From the NCBI GenBank assembly GCA_015179125.1, contig WHVA01000457.1:28754-92753 (forward strand): DNA of 64,000 nucleotides. The letters run 5' to 3'. Positions 33,437-44,220 of the stretch are shown here, piece by piece. Below the pieces are notes generated by a model. It did no database searches. It had not been told where the DNA came from and worked only from the letters and a program-made list of their open reading frames with translations. How positions within the stretch are numbered: the stretch's first letter is position 1; each line of letters opens with the position of its first letter. The position numbers were made by a program, and so were the translations under genes. The stretch is from Gautieria morchelliformis (lineage: Eukaryota > Basidiomycota > Agaricomycetes > Gomphales > Gomphaceae).

Positions 33437-34468
33437 TGTCATGACCGGTTTATTTCTCCTACCGCGCTACCTCTATGTTCCCCCTCGTCACTCCCTAGCA
33501 TCTTCGCCAGAGTTCGCCGCACCTACCGACCACTTCCCCTCTATGTCCACTCTATCCGCTGTTCGCCCCATTCTCCGAACCGCTATTCGCTGCTTGCACA
33601 TTTTGTCAGCAGGCACGCCATTGAGTATGATCGATACCATTCACCCGGAATGATGGTTCATCATTAACCCCATCATCTTCTTAATCCAACCCCATTGGGC
33701 GTTCATATGGCCAAAGTGTGATCGCAGGACGTCTCTTCCATAGGCCATGTGGGATCAACCCAGTAAACGAAGAGCCCGTGCAGGGTAGCATGTATGCGGG
33801 TCCCAAGACATGGTTTTGTCCATAAGTGCCTTCGCTCCCTTTACTCTCCGTCGTTTCATGTTCACATTCTCCCCTCACTCTATTGTATGTTTATTCCATC
33901 TACCTAGTATCATGACTGCGTACCCCTATCCAACCCTGACTTGTGACGGCCTCTTTCCTATTCACTGATACCTTACGAGCATTCAATATAAGTAGTTTCC
34001 ATTCGCATGTATATTCCCCAGTTCAATTATCATACGTCGTGCATCTTGTGCAAACTTGACCTCACTGTGATCATCGTCTTAAGCCTTCTCTTGGAGATTT
34101 CTATCTTCAACCAGCAAAGGACTTAGGCATCACTGGTGAGTTCTCATACTTCATCTTCGTTACCTTAGCCTTCGAACCATTTTCTGTGCTGTTGGCGAAG
34201 GGCTCCGAAGGAGCACCTTCGCCAGTGAAGGGATTGTTGAGACTTAGACAGCCCTTCCGTGAGACCTTGCACGTTACATCGTCAAGAGCCACGGGCTATT
34301 TCGCTATGACTGTAGATAGGGCGAGCCCCATTTAGGCAAACCCTCTTACCTTGTGAACATTCATTGGTTCACCTATTCGCCGAACGGCATACTTATTCGC
34401 ACAAGTTATTCGGGCATTCGCTGTGTTCACTAATACATGATATTAACGCTTGAAAACCAATCTTGACA
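33437..34468 (+). mobile_element. solo LTR (family G, TGTCATGAC...TTGACA), 1032 bp
   Basis: Inserted in the Copia-1 5' LTR with TSD TTCGT (33432-33436 and 34469-34473). Starts TGTCATGACCGGTTTATTTC and ends CCAATCTTGACA. It is homologous to the inverted solo LTR at 53851-55125. The family is probably Ty3/gypsy from LTR size, but no internal region is present to prove it. Confidence 0.93.
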
Positions 34469-34500
34469 TTCGTCTCCAGACTACTGCGCCCTTACCAACA

Positions 34501-34515
34501 GGTTATGGGCCCTGC
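34501..34515 (+). promoter_or_regulatory. Copia-1 primer binding site (half initiator tRNA-Met type)
   Basis: GGTTATGGGCCC starts directly after the LTR end. It is complementary to the anticodon stem-loop of eukaryotic initiator tRNA-Met, the primer mode known for copia-like elements. The same site is found in Copia-2 (43215) and Copia-3 (49855). Confidence 0.85.
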
Positions 34516-35264
34516 AGAGCCCACAATGTCCACCCCCACCTCCAAGTCGTTCGTCGTCCCGAAGCTGGCCAGGGACAGCACGAACTGGGTCATCTGGAAA
34601 AGCCAGACGTTAGCTACGCTGGTGGCGACCCGGGGCGCGAAGCGTCACCTTGAAGGGAACGCTCGGATCCCCCGTACGATCCCGACGTACCCCGACAGCC
34701 ACGTACTCACAGAGAAGGAGGAAGAGGACCTGGAGGAACTCGAGAAACGATGGGACGATTACAATCAGCGTGAGGCAGCGATAATGGCACAGATATTCAC
34801 CACGGTCCCTGACAGTGTCCTCATCGAAATCCGCAACCTAGCCACGGCAAAGGAGGTATGGGAGGCCGTATGTGCAAAGCATGAGACAAGAGCACTCATG
34901 GTCAAAGTCGACATGCGACGACGCATGTACGAACTGAAGTGCGAGGACGAATCGAACGTCCGTACGCACCTGGAGTCTCTCATGAGAATGCAGGAGCAAC
35001 TCGCAGGGATGAACGCGGGACTCACTGATGATGACCTGGTCACCGTCATCCTCGGCTCGCTCCCAAAGTCGTACCACCCGCTAATTAATGCGATAACGAT
35101 GTCGGCAGCACATGCAAAGGCCAAGCTTGAGCCGGACCAAGTGGTCAGCAGGCTAGTCGACAAATTCGAGCGACTTACCATTGAGGAGCGGCAACTAAAG
35201 GCGAGCGAGAATGCGCTCGCCACGACAAAGGGCCAAGGGAAAACTCCAGCACGCAATGGCGCCT
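34505..35264 (+). CDS. Copia-1 polyprotein, Gag part
   Basis: Starts at the ATG inside the primer site (34505) or at 34526 (MSTPTSKSFVVPKLARDS). The Gag (UBN2-like) region includes NWVIWKSQTLATLVA, KEVWEAVCAKHET, MRRRMYELKCEDE and VILGSLPKSYHPLI. The frame is cut by a solo LTR at 35265. Without that insertion it continues in phase into a CCHC zinc knuckle (CWKCRKKGHMKVDC, about 35985-36026). Gag forms the virus-like particle that packages element RNA. Confidence 0.9.
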
Positions 35265-35944
35265 TGTTACGTATCGAGATTTCCACTAAGTCGGAACTGG
35301 AAAGGACAGCGGCTTCAACTTATAGGTTGCGCCCCCAATGAACTATCGTCCTAGGTATTTCGGAAATGAGTCGGAAGTTGGAAGTACTGAGCCAAAGGTT
35401 TGGTCGGAACTTGAGGCGGAACTGAGGCGGAAAGCGGAAGACGGAGAGACTGAGATTTTGCTAGACTCGCTGTGCTAAGAACAGGAGATGGAGCGAAGGA
35501 AATCAAGTATCGAAGGTGATTATCTGATTGCAGAATAACAGACATACATGAGGGGGTTTTTATACAAAGCGCAGAGCAACAAGTAATGGTGTTGTACTAA
35601 GCAAATTCCGGAGGAAGCGGAAGTCGAGTACAATGTGTGGGAACTAACTAATTGGGAACAATGGGACTACAAGGGGGTTCAGGGTAAGGTAGAACAATGG
35701 CAAAGAACAAGGGGTCGGGAAAACATATCTGACAACGAACTACAAGGGTGACTGGATATATGGTTTTGATGGATGGCGAGGTGGGTCCGGTGGGTCCGAG
35801 TAATAGGGTCGAAAGAACAAGGGAAATGTACAAGGGGCGGAATGTCGGAAATGTCGGAGGGGCGGAACGTTGTGCGGAACTATTGGAGGGGCGGAAGGAG
35901 TGGCGGAACTGAGGGTCGGAAGTCGGAAATGAACGGTCGTAACA
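35265..35944 (+). mobile_element. solo LTR (family T, TGTTACG...CGTAACA), 680 bp
   Basis: TSD CGCCT at 35260-35264 and 35945-35949. Termini are TGTTACGTATCGAG and CGGTCGTAACA. Rich in CGGAA/GGAA words. A second copy (702 bp) is in Copia-2 at 47232-47933 with a different TSD, so these are independent insertions. Confidence 0.95.
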
Positions 35945-35949
35945 CGCCT

Positions 35950-38924
35950 CCAGCACCGCGAAAACCGATAAAGCCGACATAGAATGTTGGAAATGCAGGA
36001 AGAAGGGCCATATGAAGGTAGATTGCCGGTCCAAGGCCAAAAAGAAGGACAAGAAAGACGATGACAAGAAAGGAAGTGGGTCAACGAACGTGGCGGCAGA
36101 GGGCGAGGAATTCGCATTTACCACGACGTTTGCTGGGGCGACGCTCGCGCTGGGAACGAGTCCAGTGACTGGACGGGAAGTCGACGTCTACGACTCGGGC
36201 ACGTCAGGTCACATGTCGCCCAACAGGGACCAATTCCTCACCTTCAGAGAGATTGCACCGCGCGCTATTAATGCCGTGGACAAGACAGTATTCCAGGCTA
36301 TTGGGATAGGCAACATGAGGGTGGGGATCCCTAACGGGAAGACTACGACACACGTCACCTTAAAGGACGTGTTATACTGCCCTGACCTCGCATTCACCCT
36401 GATCTCCCTGACGCGCTGCGACGCAGCAGGGTACTCGGTCCTGCTAAAGGATCGAAAGTGCTTAATCCATGATGCGAGAGGGACCCTGCTAGGGCAGATC
36501 CCACTCTCGAATGGCCTTTACAAGGTAGAGAGACAGGGGTTAGCGGCGTCAGCAAACCTCACGCGAAAGGCACTTACGATGGATGAACTACACCACCGGA
36601 TGGGGCATATCTCCCCCCAGGCCACGCGGAAGCTCATCCAGGACGGCGCGATCACGGGGATCGACGTCGATTTGTCGAGCCAACCAGGCTTCTGCACGGC
36701 GTGTGCGCAAGCTAAACCCACGCGAAAACCCATCCCGCAGAAGCAGGAGGGACCACGATCAGGCAGGTTCGGCGACAAGGTCCACTCGGACGTATGGGGG
36801 CCCGTGAACCCCCACAGCTACGATGGAAGGGAGTACTTCGTCAGTTTCACGGATGACCACAGTAGGTGGACATACCTTGTACCCAAGGCAAGGAAAAGCG
36901 AGGCGTTCGGCTGCTATAAGCAGTACGAAGCCTGGGTCGAGACCCAACATGGCGCGAAACTGAAATGTCTACAAACGGACCGCAGGGGTGAATACCTGTC
37001 CCAGGAATTCACGGCGCACCTCAAATTGAAAGGGACAGTACGGAGCCTCACCGTACACGATACGCCAGAGGAAAATGGCGTATCGGAACGCCTGAACAGG
37101 ACGCTGCTGGAGCACGCACGAGCCATGCTCCTCACAGCGAACCTACCCAAGTTCCTGTGGACAGAATCAGTACAACACGCGGCCTGGTTGAAGAACAGGA
37201 CTTCGACGCACACACTCGATGGCAAGACGCCGTACGAGATGGTGCACGGCGTGAAGCCCGATCTGACGGACCTACCTGAGTGGGGCACAAGGATCTTTGT
37301 GCTCAAAGAACAGGCTGGGAAGTTGGAGTCGAGATCCGACGAGGGGAGGTGGATGGGGTATAGTGACGAGAGTAAGGGGCACAGGGTCTACTGGCCCGGA
37401 AAGCGCCGAGTCACGGTCGAACGTAACGTCACCTTTGATGCCCCCATCCTCATCACTCCTGCTGACACGCTGGCTGAGAGGGAGTCTGACACAGGCAGCC
37501 AGGGCGCCAGCAGCAGCACTCCTCAGGACCAAGGACCACTACCCCAGGCCACCACCGGACCCGCGCGAATCGACCCGCTAGAAGGGTTCGAGGACGCGGA
37601 CCCACCAGCCGACCCACCGCAGGGCAGGGGCCACCGTACATGGAAGCCCTCCGCATACGTGCGAGGGATCGCCGACGGCGCAGGCAGCAGCACGGGCCGC
37701 GCAAACGCGCCTGCGTACCCGCGCGGACTGCCACGACCCACGGATGGCACGGCACTAGCCGTCCTGACAGAGACAGCAGAGTCAACTGAGACCGAGGGGG
37801 AGACCCTCGAGCAGTCGATGGCAGCAGGGACGCGCGACCCGGGGGACGACCTGGTCAGCGTCGCTGATGCACGCTCCTGCGACGACTGGCCCCTGTGGGA
37901 CGCGTCGATCAAGCGGGAGTTGGCCCAGCATGAAATGCTAAGGACGTGGGACCTGGTCGAACCCCCAGACAACACAAACATCGTCGGCAGCAAGTTAGTT
38001 TTTCACTACAAATATGACGCTAGCGGTGCGGTTATAGCCCACAAGACCAGGCTCGTCGCGCAGGGGTTCTCGCAGATAGAAGGGATTGACTACAATGAAA
38101 CCTTCTCCCCCACCGCTAAGCTCTCCGCTATTCGCATCATTGCCGCGATCGCCACCCGAAACGACTGGGAATTGGAACAGACCAACGTGGATGGAGCCTA
38201 CCTCAACGCCCCAATCATGGAGACAATCTACATGCGCCAGGCGAAAGGGTATGAAGCTCCAGGAAGGGAGCACTACATGTGCCCCCTGAATCGCGCAATA
38301 TACGGACTGAAGCAGTCGGGGAGGGAGTGGTATGACATGCTATGCGGGATTATGTACAGGTTCGGGTTCATGCGATGCGAGACCGAGCACGCAGTCTTCC
38401 ACAGGTACACCTACCACGATGCCCTCATCATCGCCGTCGACGTCGACGACCTCATGATGGCCGGCAACACGAGAGGAGCAATACGCAAGTTCAAGGACGA
38501 ACTGCGCACCGTCCTCAAGATCAAGGATATGGGTGACCTGCACTGGCTGCTGGGGATAGAGGTGAAGAGGGACCGCGGGTTACGCACGATCTCCCTATCA
38601 CAGCGCGCGTATGTCCAGAAGATTTTAGAAAGGTTTAATCTACATGACGCTAACCCGCTCGGCACCCCACTCGACCCACACCACAAGCTCTCTCTGTCCC
38701 AATGCCCCTCCACCGCTCGCCAGTATGAAGACATGCGGGGCGTGCCTTACAGGGAGGCCATTGGCTCCCTCATGTACGCGGCGCTAGGCACCCGACCCGA
38801 TATCTCATTCGCCGTATTGTTCCTATCACAATTCATGCAAAACCCGGGGAGGCCTCACTGGGAGGCAGTTAAACGGGTTTTCCGTTACCTCAAAGGGACG
38901 AAGGAATTGTGCCTCGTCATCTGA
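35950..38924 (+). CDS. Copia-1 polyprotein, protease-integrase-reverse transcriptase
   Basis: Domains in order: zinc knuckle; protease with VYDSGTSGHMS (active-site DSG); integrase zinc part HHRMGHIS..CTACAQAK; catalytic core with DVWGPV, LQTDRRGEY and EENGVSERLN (D, D, E present); a TPYEMVHGVKPD segment; then reverse transcriptase with HKTRLVAQGFSQIEGIDY, VDGAYLNAPI, YGLKQSGREWY and VDVDDLMMAG (the VDD catalytic core). It ends at TGA (38922-38924), probably a Trp codon changed by one base. The same frame continues beyond it into RNase H. With that stop read through, the full polyprotein would be 1404 residues, a normal length for the family. Confidence 0.93.
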
Positions 38925-39404
38925 GGAACAGGGAAGGGACTCGAAGCGTTCTCAGATGCGGATTGGGCATCACGAGAACATCGACACTCCATTTCCGGCT
39001 ATGTCTTCACGATGGGTGGAGGCGCCGTCTCATGGAGCTCGAAGAAACAAGCGATCGTCGCACTGTCGACGACAGAGGCCGAGTACATCGCTGCAATGCA
39101 TGCAGCGAAGGAGGCCCTCTGGATACGCATGTTCCTTGCAGAGATCGCACGTCCCCTCACGAAACCCATCACGATACACCTCGACAACGTCTCCGCCATT
39201 TCCATCACCAAGAACAACGAATATCACCCGTGCACGAAGCACATCAATATTCGCTACCATTTCATACGCCAGTCGGTATGGGAAAATCTCTTACACGTTG
39301 ACTACGTACCCACGGCGGACATGGCGGCAGACATGTTTACAAAAGGGCTCCCCCATCACAAGGTGTTGCATATGAACGCGCTGATAGGACTGCGTTCTGC
39401 TTAA
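38925..39404 (+). CDS. Copia-1 polyprotein, RNase H part (after a single stop)
   Basis: Same frame as the upstream part. FSDADWASREHRHSISGYV, ALSTTEAEYIAAMHAAKEA, DNVSAISI and MFTKGLPHHKV are the standard copia RNase H landmarks (D, E, D residues present). It ends with TAA just before the polypurine tract. Apart from the TGA at 38922 I see no lesion. Confidence 0.92.
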   Translation, partial: GTGKGLEAFSDADWASREHRHSISGYVFTMGGGAVSWSSKKQAIVALSTTEAEYIAAMHAAKEALWIRMFLAEIARPLTKPITIHLDNVSAISITKNNEYHPCTKHINIRYHFIRQSVWENLLHVDYVPTADMAADMFTKGLPHHKVLHMNALIGLRSA

Positions 39405-39411
39405 GGGGGAG

Positions 39412-40195
39412 TGTAGTGATCAGAGGATTGAGGCCGGTAAGCGGAGAACGCAGGGTTGTGACCGATGCACGGACATGTAATTAGGTAGCCACGGTCAAGC
39501 TTGACCGTGGCAGTATATTAGTCCAAGCATGTCTAGTTGTACCTCAGTGAATTGACCATTCACTGAGGTACGTGCCATTTCTGTGTACCGAGTCGGGCAG
39601 TAGCTGTCAGGGGACACCCTGTTTTCCATTTCCAGTTCCGACTCCATTTCCGACTCCGCTTCCGGTTCCGATTCCATCTCCGCCTCTGCTTTCGGAAATG
39701 ATTCCGCTTCTGGGAGAACTTCCACCAGTCCTGTTCGCTTTTCCAGTTCCACTCCAATTTCCAACTTCCGCTCTCGGAACAGTGTCGGAAATCAGGCAAC
39801 TCGTGTAATAGGTGGCATCAAGGGTCGATCAAGGGTCAGGGAAGTCAGGGGGATGCAGGGTTGATGGCGAGTGCCAAGTGCTGTCCCTGGCTGCGCAGCG
39901 TAGTATAATATGGGCTCGCCGACATTGGGGGTCCTTAGACTTTTCTCTTTGGATTTCCCCTTGTCAGGTGAGAATCCCCTCTCTTGTATACTCTGTTGTT
40001 CGTTTATACATACTTTGGATTTCCCCTTGTCAGTTGTGTGGTAGTGTAATCTCCACAACCAGCCAGGGTTGCCCTTACAGTAGCTTACATTTTGTCTGTA
40101 GCTACTTCGTCTCCAGGTACAGTAATAATACACGCTCAGTGAATCGACCATTCACTGAGCTACTTCGTCTCCAGACTACTGCACCCTTACCAACA
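39412..40195 (+). repeat. Copia-1 3' LTR (interrupted)
   Basis: Preceded by TTAAGGGGGAG. Starts TGTAGTGATCAGAGG and ends CCTTACCAACA. It contains a 475 bp solo LTR plus its 5 bp TSD. Confidence 0.95.
39605..40079 (+). mobile_element. solo LTR (TGTCAGGGG...CCCTTACA), 475 bp
   Basis: TSD GTAGC at 39600-39604 and 40080-40084. It has a run of TTCC(A/G)/TTCCGACTCC words and a direct repeat of CTTTGGATTTCCCCTTGTCA about 63 bp apart. It is distinct from families G, T and Y, although its TTCCG-rich stretch recalls family T. Confidence 0.9.
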
Positions 40196-40345
40196 ATCAA
40201 CGGTGTTGAAGGCACTGGTCTGAAAAATGAAGTAGATACATTGCCTAGGGAGTGCAGAGAACGGAGACTCACCATCGGGTGTTTGGGGTGACTGGTGGTG
40301 GCGTGTTTGTGAACAGGTCTCAACGCAGTAAATTGACACAAATAT
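40196..40345 (-). pseudogene. host reading frame split by Copia-1, 5' part
   Basis: On minus an exon reading HKHATTSHPKHPM is followed by a 53 nt GT-AG intron (GTGAGTCTCC to TTTTTCAG). Next comes TSAFNTVD, which meets the Copia-1 border and continues in phase at 33154. The codon boundary fits the splice, supporting a real gene. No function is recognised. Confidence 0.5.
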
Positions 40346-40479
40346 TGGTAATATCTTAACTGGACCCAGAATGATTATTGACACTGTAGAAGACTAGCTT
40401 TTGTTGCTATGTCATGATTCTCATGAAACGGCTGGACTTGTAATGAAATATAATATGAAGTTCAGCCCGGCATGGCATT

Positions 40480-41330
40480 AAAAGTGCGCACAGACCACGG
40501 CTTAAAATTTCATCAATAGTCAGCCATTAATCCCACACAAGATATCATCTGGAAGCACATGTTGTGAACCGAGAAGACCACGAAACCCCGACAGCCACCC
40601 AGGTTCCTTGCAAATCAAGATTTCACGGACACACAGACCAACCTCCTTTCGGAGTCCACACCACAGGTCAGATGAGTCGTCTCTGGAGTGGGAATCGACG
40701 ATATCCAAAGCCGCCAACGTCCTCGAATACTGACTTGCCCTCTCGAGTGCCACAGGGCAAGAGAGGGAGCAATAGACACTTGGCAATGATTTGAAGGTGG
40801 AATTGACATTGCAGCGTCTCTGACGCATGGGGGACTTGGGTGCGGACAGATCTGGCGCGTCCTGGGCGTGCGGCCTGTCGAAGCTACTACCGCCTTGTGA
40901 GTGCCGATTGAATATGGAGACTTGAAATGGCAGCAATTGGCGAGGGCATGAGTATAAGCCCACGATCCAGTTGGACAGCCTTAATATAGAAGCATCACGT
41001 TTTGGGGTTAATAGACGTAACTGAACTGGTGAAAACAGTACTGTAAAGCAAAGCACATCGGCCATGATCGCTGCTGTCGTCTCAGCTCTACAAAAGATCT
41101 GAACTAAGCAGACGAAGAGGGCAGTAAGTGAAATCAATGAGTGTCACATACCTTCATCTTGGCGATTCAGGCTGTCCAGGAAAGCTGAGGCATTCGGTGT
41201 GAGCCGGAGTTGCACGTTGTCAGCACTGCGTCCATCAAAATGGCACAAGGCCGTTTGGACTAGTACAGCTACATGTCAGACGAGGGCAGTGAGTCATGAC
41301 CCTAATTCTATTTTAGGAGTGTAGTCATGG
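40480..41330 (-). other. possible further exons of the split host gene
   Basis: Minus-strand segments TALCHFDGRSADNVQLRL, TPNASAFLDSLNRQDE and (after a possible 48 nt intron) VQIFCRAETTAAIMADVL read like exons. A later frame carries LRKEVGLCVREILICKEPGW. Whether they belong to the gene split by Copia-1 is inference. No family is recognised. Confidence 0.3.
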
Positions 41331-41781
41331 CACAGCACAGCCTAGCATAGCCTTGTTGCTATGGTAGCATAGGTTGGGCTGAGTTTGTATTGCACAAACT
41401 GTGTTGTGGATGTGGAGGCTTGGGAATAAATTGCTATTTCCAGAGTGCTGAGTCCGAACCGGCAGGTTGGCCAGAGTTTGTGGGTGCGTAAGTGTCCACA
41501 GGCTCGAGTTCGGGCTCGCGCGCGTCGGAGTTTGAATAAGCAGAGTTGTGGATACATGTGTATTCATAACTCTGCTGCAACAGAATAGAAGTGTTTTGAG
41601 CCAAAGACTTCGTTAAAAATGGCGAAAAAATGGTAGGAAATTAGAGGAAGTTTAAATAGTTCATCCCCAATGATAGCAATACCAGTATGCTATATTTTAA
41701 GGTCACTATTTCGAAAATACATCGAAAATATTCTGTTTGCCCAGCAAAGCTAGATCCCATACAGCTCCGCTCGGGCAGCCC

Positions 41782-41906
41782 TCTTATCTTGTGAACATTT
41801 ATTGGTTCACCTATTTGCCAAACGGCATACTTATTCGCACAAGTCATTCCAGCATTCACTGTGTTCACTAATACACGATATTAACGCCTAAAAACCAACC
41901 TTGACA
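41782..41906 (+). mobile_element. family G LTR fragment (3' end only)
   Basis: Matches the last ~125 bp of the 33437-34468 LTR (CTTGTGAACATTTATTGGTT, ACGGCATACTTATTCGCAC) and ends AACCTTGACA at 41906. The 5' part is missing. Confidence 0.85.
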
Positions 41907-42912
41907 ATCACATCGTAGCCATGAGACTCTGGGAGTTCAACGATGAAGTCGACACTGATGGTGTCCCAGCAGGATTCTGGAATCGGGAGTGGAACAAGTT
42001 CTCCGACGGGCGGATGTCGTTGTGCTTTGGTTCGGAGACAAAGATCCAGACTCGGACACTGCCACGGACTCCTGCCCCTGGTGCACCATGGGATATGAAG
42101 TCGGAAGCGAAGCCCGTGGCTGTCTCCATGCCCGCCCGCTGCGCCTGCGCATATTGGCCCTGATGCTGCGTAGGCGGTCGGGCGCGACCCGGAAGTGTAT
42201 GGATGTTCTGAACGTGCCGGAGACTTGGTGGGACACGGATGCGGCTGGGGAATAGACCCGCGGCTGATGATATGCCTAGTGCGAGTGAGCGTAAATCAGA
42301 AAGGTTCTGAAACGAAGATAAAATCCAAAGTGGGTGGAGTAGAAACCGCCCCATACTGGTCTTTCTAGAACATGGATACCACACGAGTGTGGCACCCGGA
42401 GGCACCGGGCTACGGTGGAGATCGAGATACACAGGACATGGGTGCATACTCACCAAGGCTAAAAACATTCAGAGGGAGATGAGAGGAGGAAGTACAGTGC
42501 TTGAAAAGCTCATGAGGTGTTGCACGCCAGCTTGATACACATGCCTTGAAAAGAACGTCTATGTTATCATACTGAACATGTACTCGACTATATCAGGAAT
42601 GCTCAGCTGCAATGCAGAAAGTCAGGTGTGTGGAACATACCTTACATTTTACTGAGACGGGAGTTTTGTGCTCAAGATGTTTGAACAGGCAGTTGACCTG
42701 AGGCAAAGTTGAGTCCAGGTCATTATATAGTATATTCCGGTATCTACCATCCAACAAAGCCATGATCCATGAAAATGAAATGGATTAAATAGACATATTG
42801 TGCAGGACATCGACGGAAGGCTGCCGTCCTGTGTTCAAAGGTTCAAGATCAACCAACCAGGGCTAGCAGCGTCGAAGTTCCTGTTGGGTACGTCCATGCC
42901 TTCCGAAGAGAC
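41907..42912 (+). repeat. segmental duplication R, copy 3, left part, plus adjoining gene fragment
   Basis: From about 42025 it follows R copy 1/2 closely up to the Copia-2 insertion. The remaining ~50 bp of R resume at 48513. The first ~120 bp are not in the other copies. On minus they extend the R frame through SEPKHNDIRPSENLFHSRFQ and GTPSVSTSSLNSQSLMATM, then stop at the LTR fragment. This copy therefore keeps gene sequence the others lost. Confidence 0.8.
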
Positions 42913-43312
42913 TGTTGAAAAACTGGTCATACTTGACCGATCACCGAGATCACCGACCCTTTGTCCACTTAGCGCGTTGTCCCTTGCCGCAGCCCCTTTT
43001 GTAGTTTCACCCCATCGTTTTACTCCATTGTTCTATTCCTCTTTTAGAGTACAAAAGGTCTCTCTAGCCAGTATAAGTAGAGCCCCGATTGTACGACGAC
43101 CTCTTAGCTTCTCCTGACGTCGTCTTAGGTATTTAGTCCTTTCCACTAATAGTATCAGCTTCTCCTGACGTCGTCTTAGCCTTAGAGCTCTTATCTCAGA
43201 CCTCTGCGCCTACAGGTTATGGGCCCCGCGCTCTAAATCGCCCTACCCGATATTACGCACTCTGGCTACCTCGACTACGCACACAATCTTGCTTATTGTC
43301 TGTTCCCTATCC

Positions 43313-44220
43313 ATGACCGACCTCGCCATCTCGCGACCTTCCATAACGGTCGAAAAATTCGACGGTACAAACTGGAGCACCTGGTCCTTCGGTATCCGTG
43401 CCAGTCTCCTATTTACCAACGCACTCGGTATTGCTGACGGCACCGAGACCATCCCAACGAAGTCATCACCGCCGACCGATGAAGAGCTTGCAAAACTCGA
43501 GGATTTTCACAAACGCTCTCGTCAGGGCCTATCTATAGTTCTGTCGACGTGCCACCCCTCGGTTTACCAATCTCTCGACCTTGCAAAATCCCTACGCGAA
43601 AACTGGGTTTCGCTCTCTGACAGATATGGCACCACCACCGGTCTCAACACTTGGGTCGATTTCAACAAATATATTTCGACCAAGTTCACTACCGACACTC
43701 CTCTTACCAAACAGATCGACGGCATGTCAGAACTCCGCACTCGCATCGTCGCATCTGGACTTGCCATCAGCGACTCTTTCCACGCCCTCTTCGTCATCCA
43801 AGCCCTTCCCACCTCATACGAAGTTGTCCAGCAAACTATTCTCGCCACTGTCACCGACTTCAAGAACATCTTGTGGTCTGACATACGCACTCAGATCCTA
43901 TCCGAAGAGCTTCGTCAGGGCTCACAGGTCGAAGTCAGCGCAATCGCTGTAGGTGGCAAAAAGAAAAAGGACGCTTGCAATTACTGCAAGGGAGCTGGAC
44001 ATTGGGAAAAGGATTGCCAACGCAAGGCTCGCGGCCTCTCACGAGAGGAGGCCCAGTCCGAGGCACGAAAAGGAAAAGGAAAGAAAAAGGAGAAAAAGGA
44101 TAAGGGGACGGCGCCCTCTGTGAGCGCCGTTATATCAGACAACCCTGGCTCAGTTGCTCAGGCAGCACCTGTATCTACCCAAACAATGCTGTTTGCTTCT
44201 ATATTGCGTGTGAACACGAG
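43313..44220 (+). pseudogene. Copia-2 Gag with zinc knuckle
   Basis: ATG at 43313 (MTDLAISRPSITVEKFDG). NWSTWSFGIRASLL is the copia Gag start motif, and HALFVIQALPTSYEVV marks the middle. The knuckle is CNYCKGAGHWEKDC (about 43975-44017), followed by a Lys-rich linker. A one-base frameshift near 44210 separates it from protease. Otherwise this part is open. Confidence 0.85.

Larger units (their letters stand above)
33160..40195 (+). mobile_element. Copia-1, near-intact Ty1/copia retrotransposon with three nested solo LTRs
   Basis: Bounded by ATCAA (33155-33159 and 40196-40200). After subtracting nested insertions, both LTRs are 304 bp (5' LTR 33160-34500; 3' LTR 39412-40195). They differ at about a dozen positions, nearly all transitions. 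The layout is 5' LTR, PBS, one gag-pol frame, a purine-rich AAGGGGGAG tract, 3' LTR. Nested insertions are at 33437-34468, 35265-35944 and 39605-40079. Confidence 0.95.

Noticed and set aside
33437-34468. Gene content inside the insertion in the Copia-1 5' LTR
   Set aside because: TG...CA ends, a 5 bp TSD and a matching copy at 53851 show it is a solo LTR; the frames are non-coding.
41312-41575. Possible solo LTR (TGTAGTCATGG to CTGCAACA)
   Set aside because: TG/CA ends and size fit, but the flanks do not match as a TSD and no second copy is present in the window.
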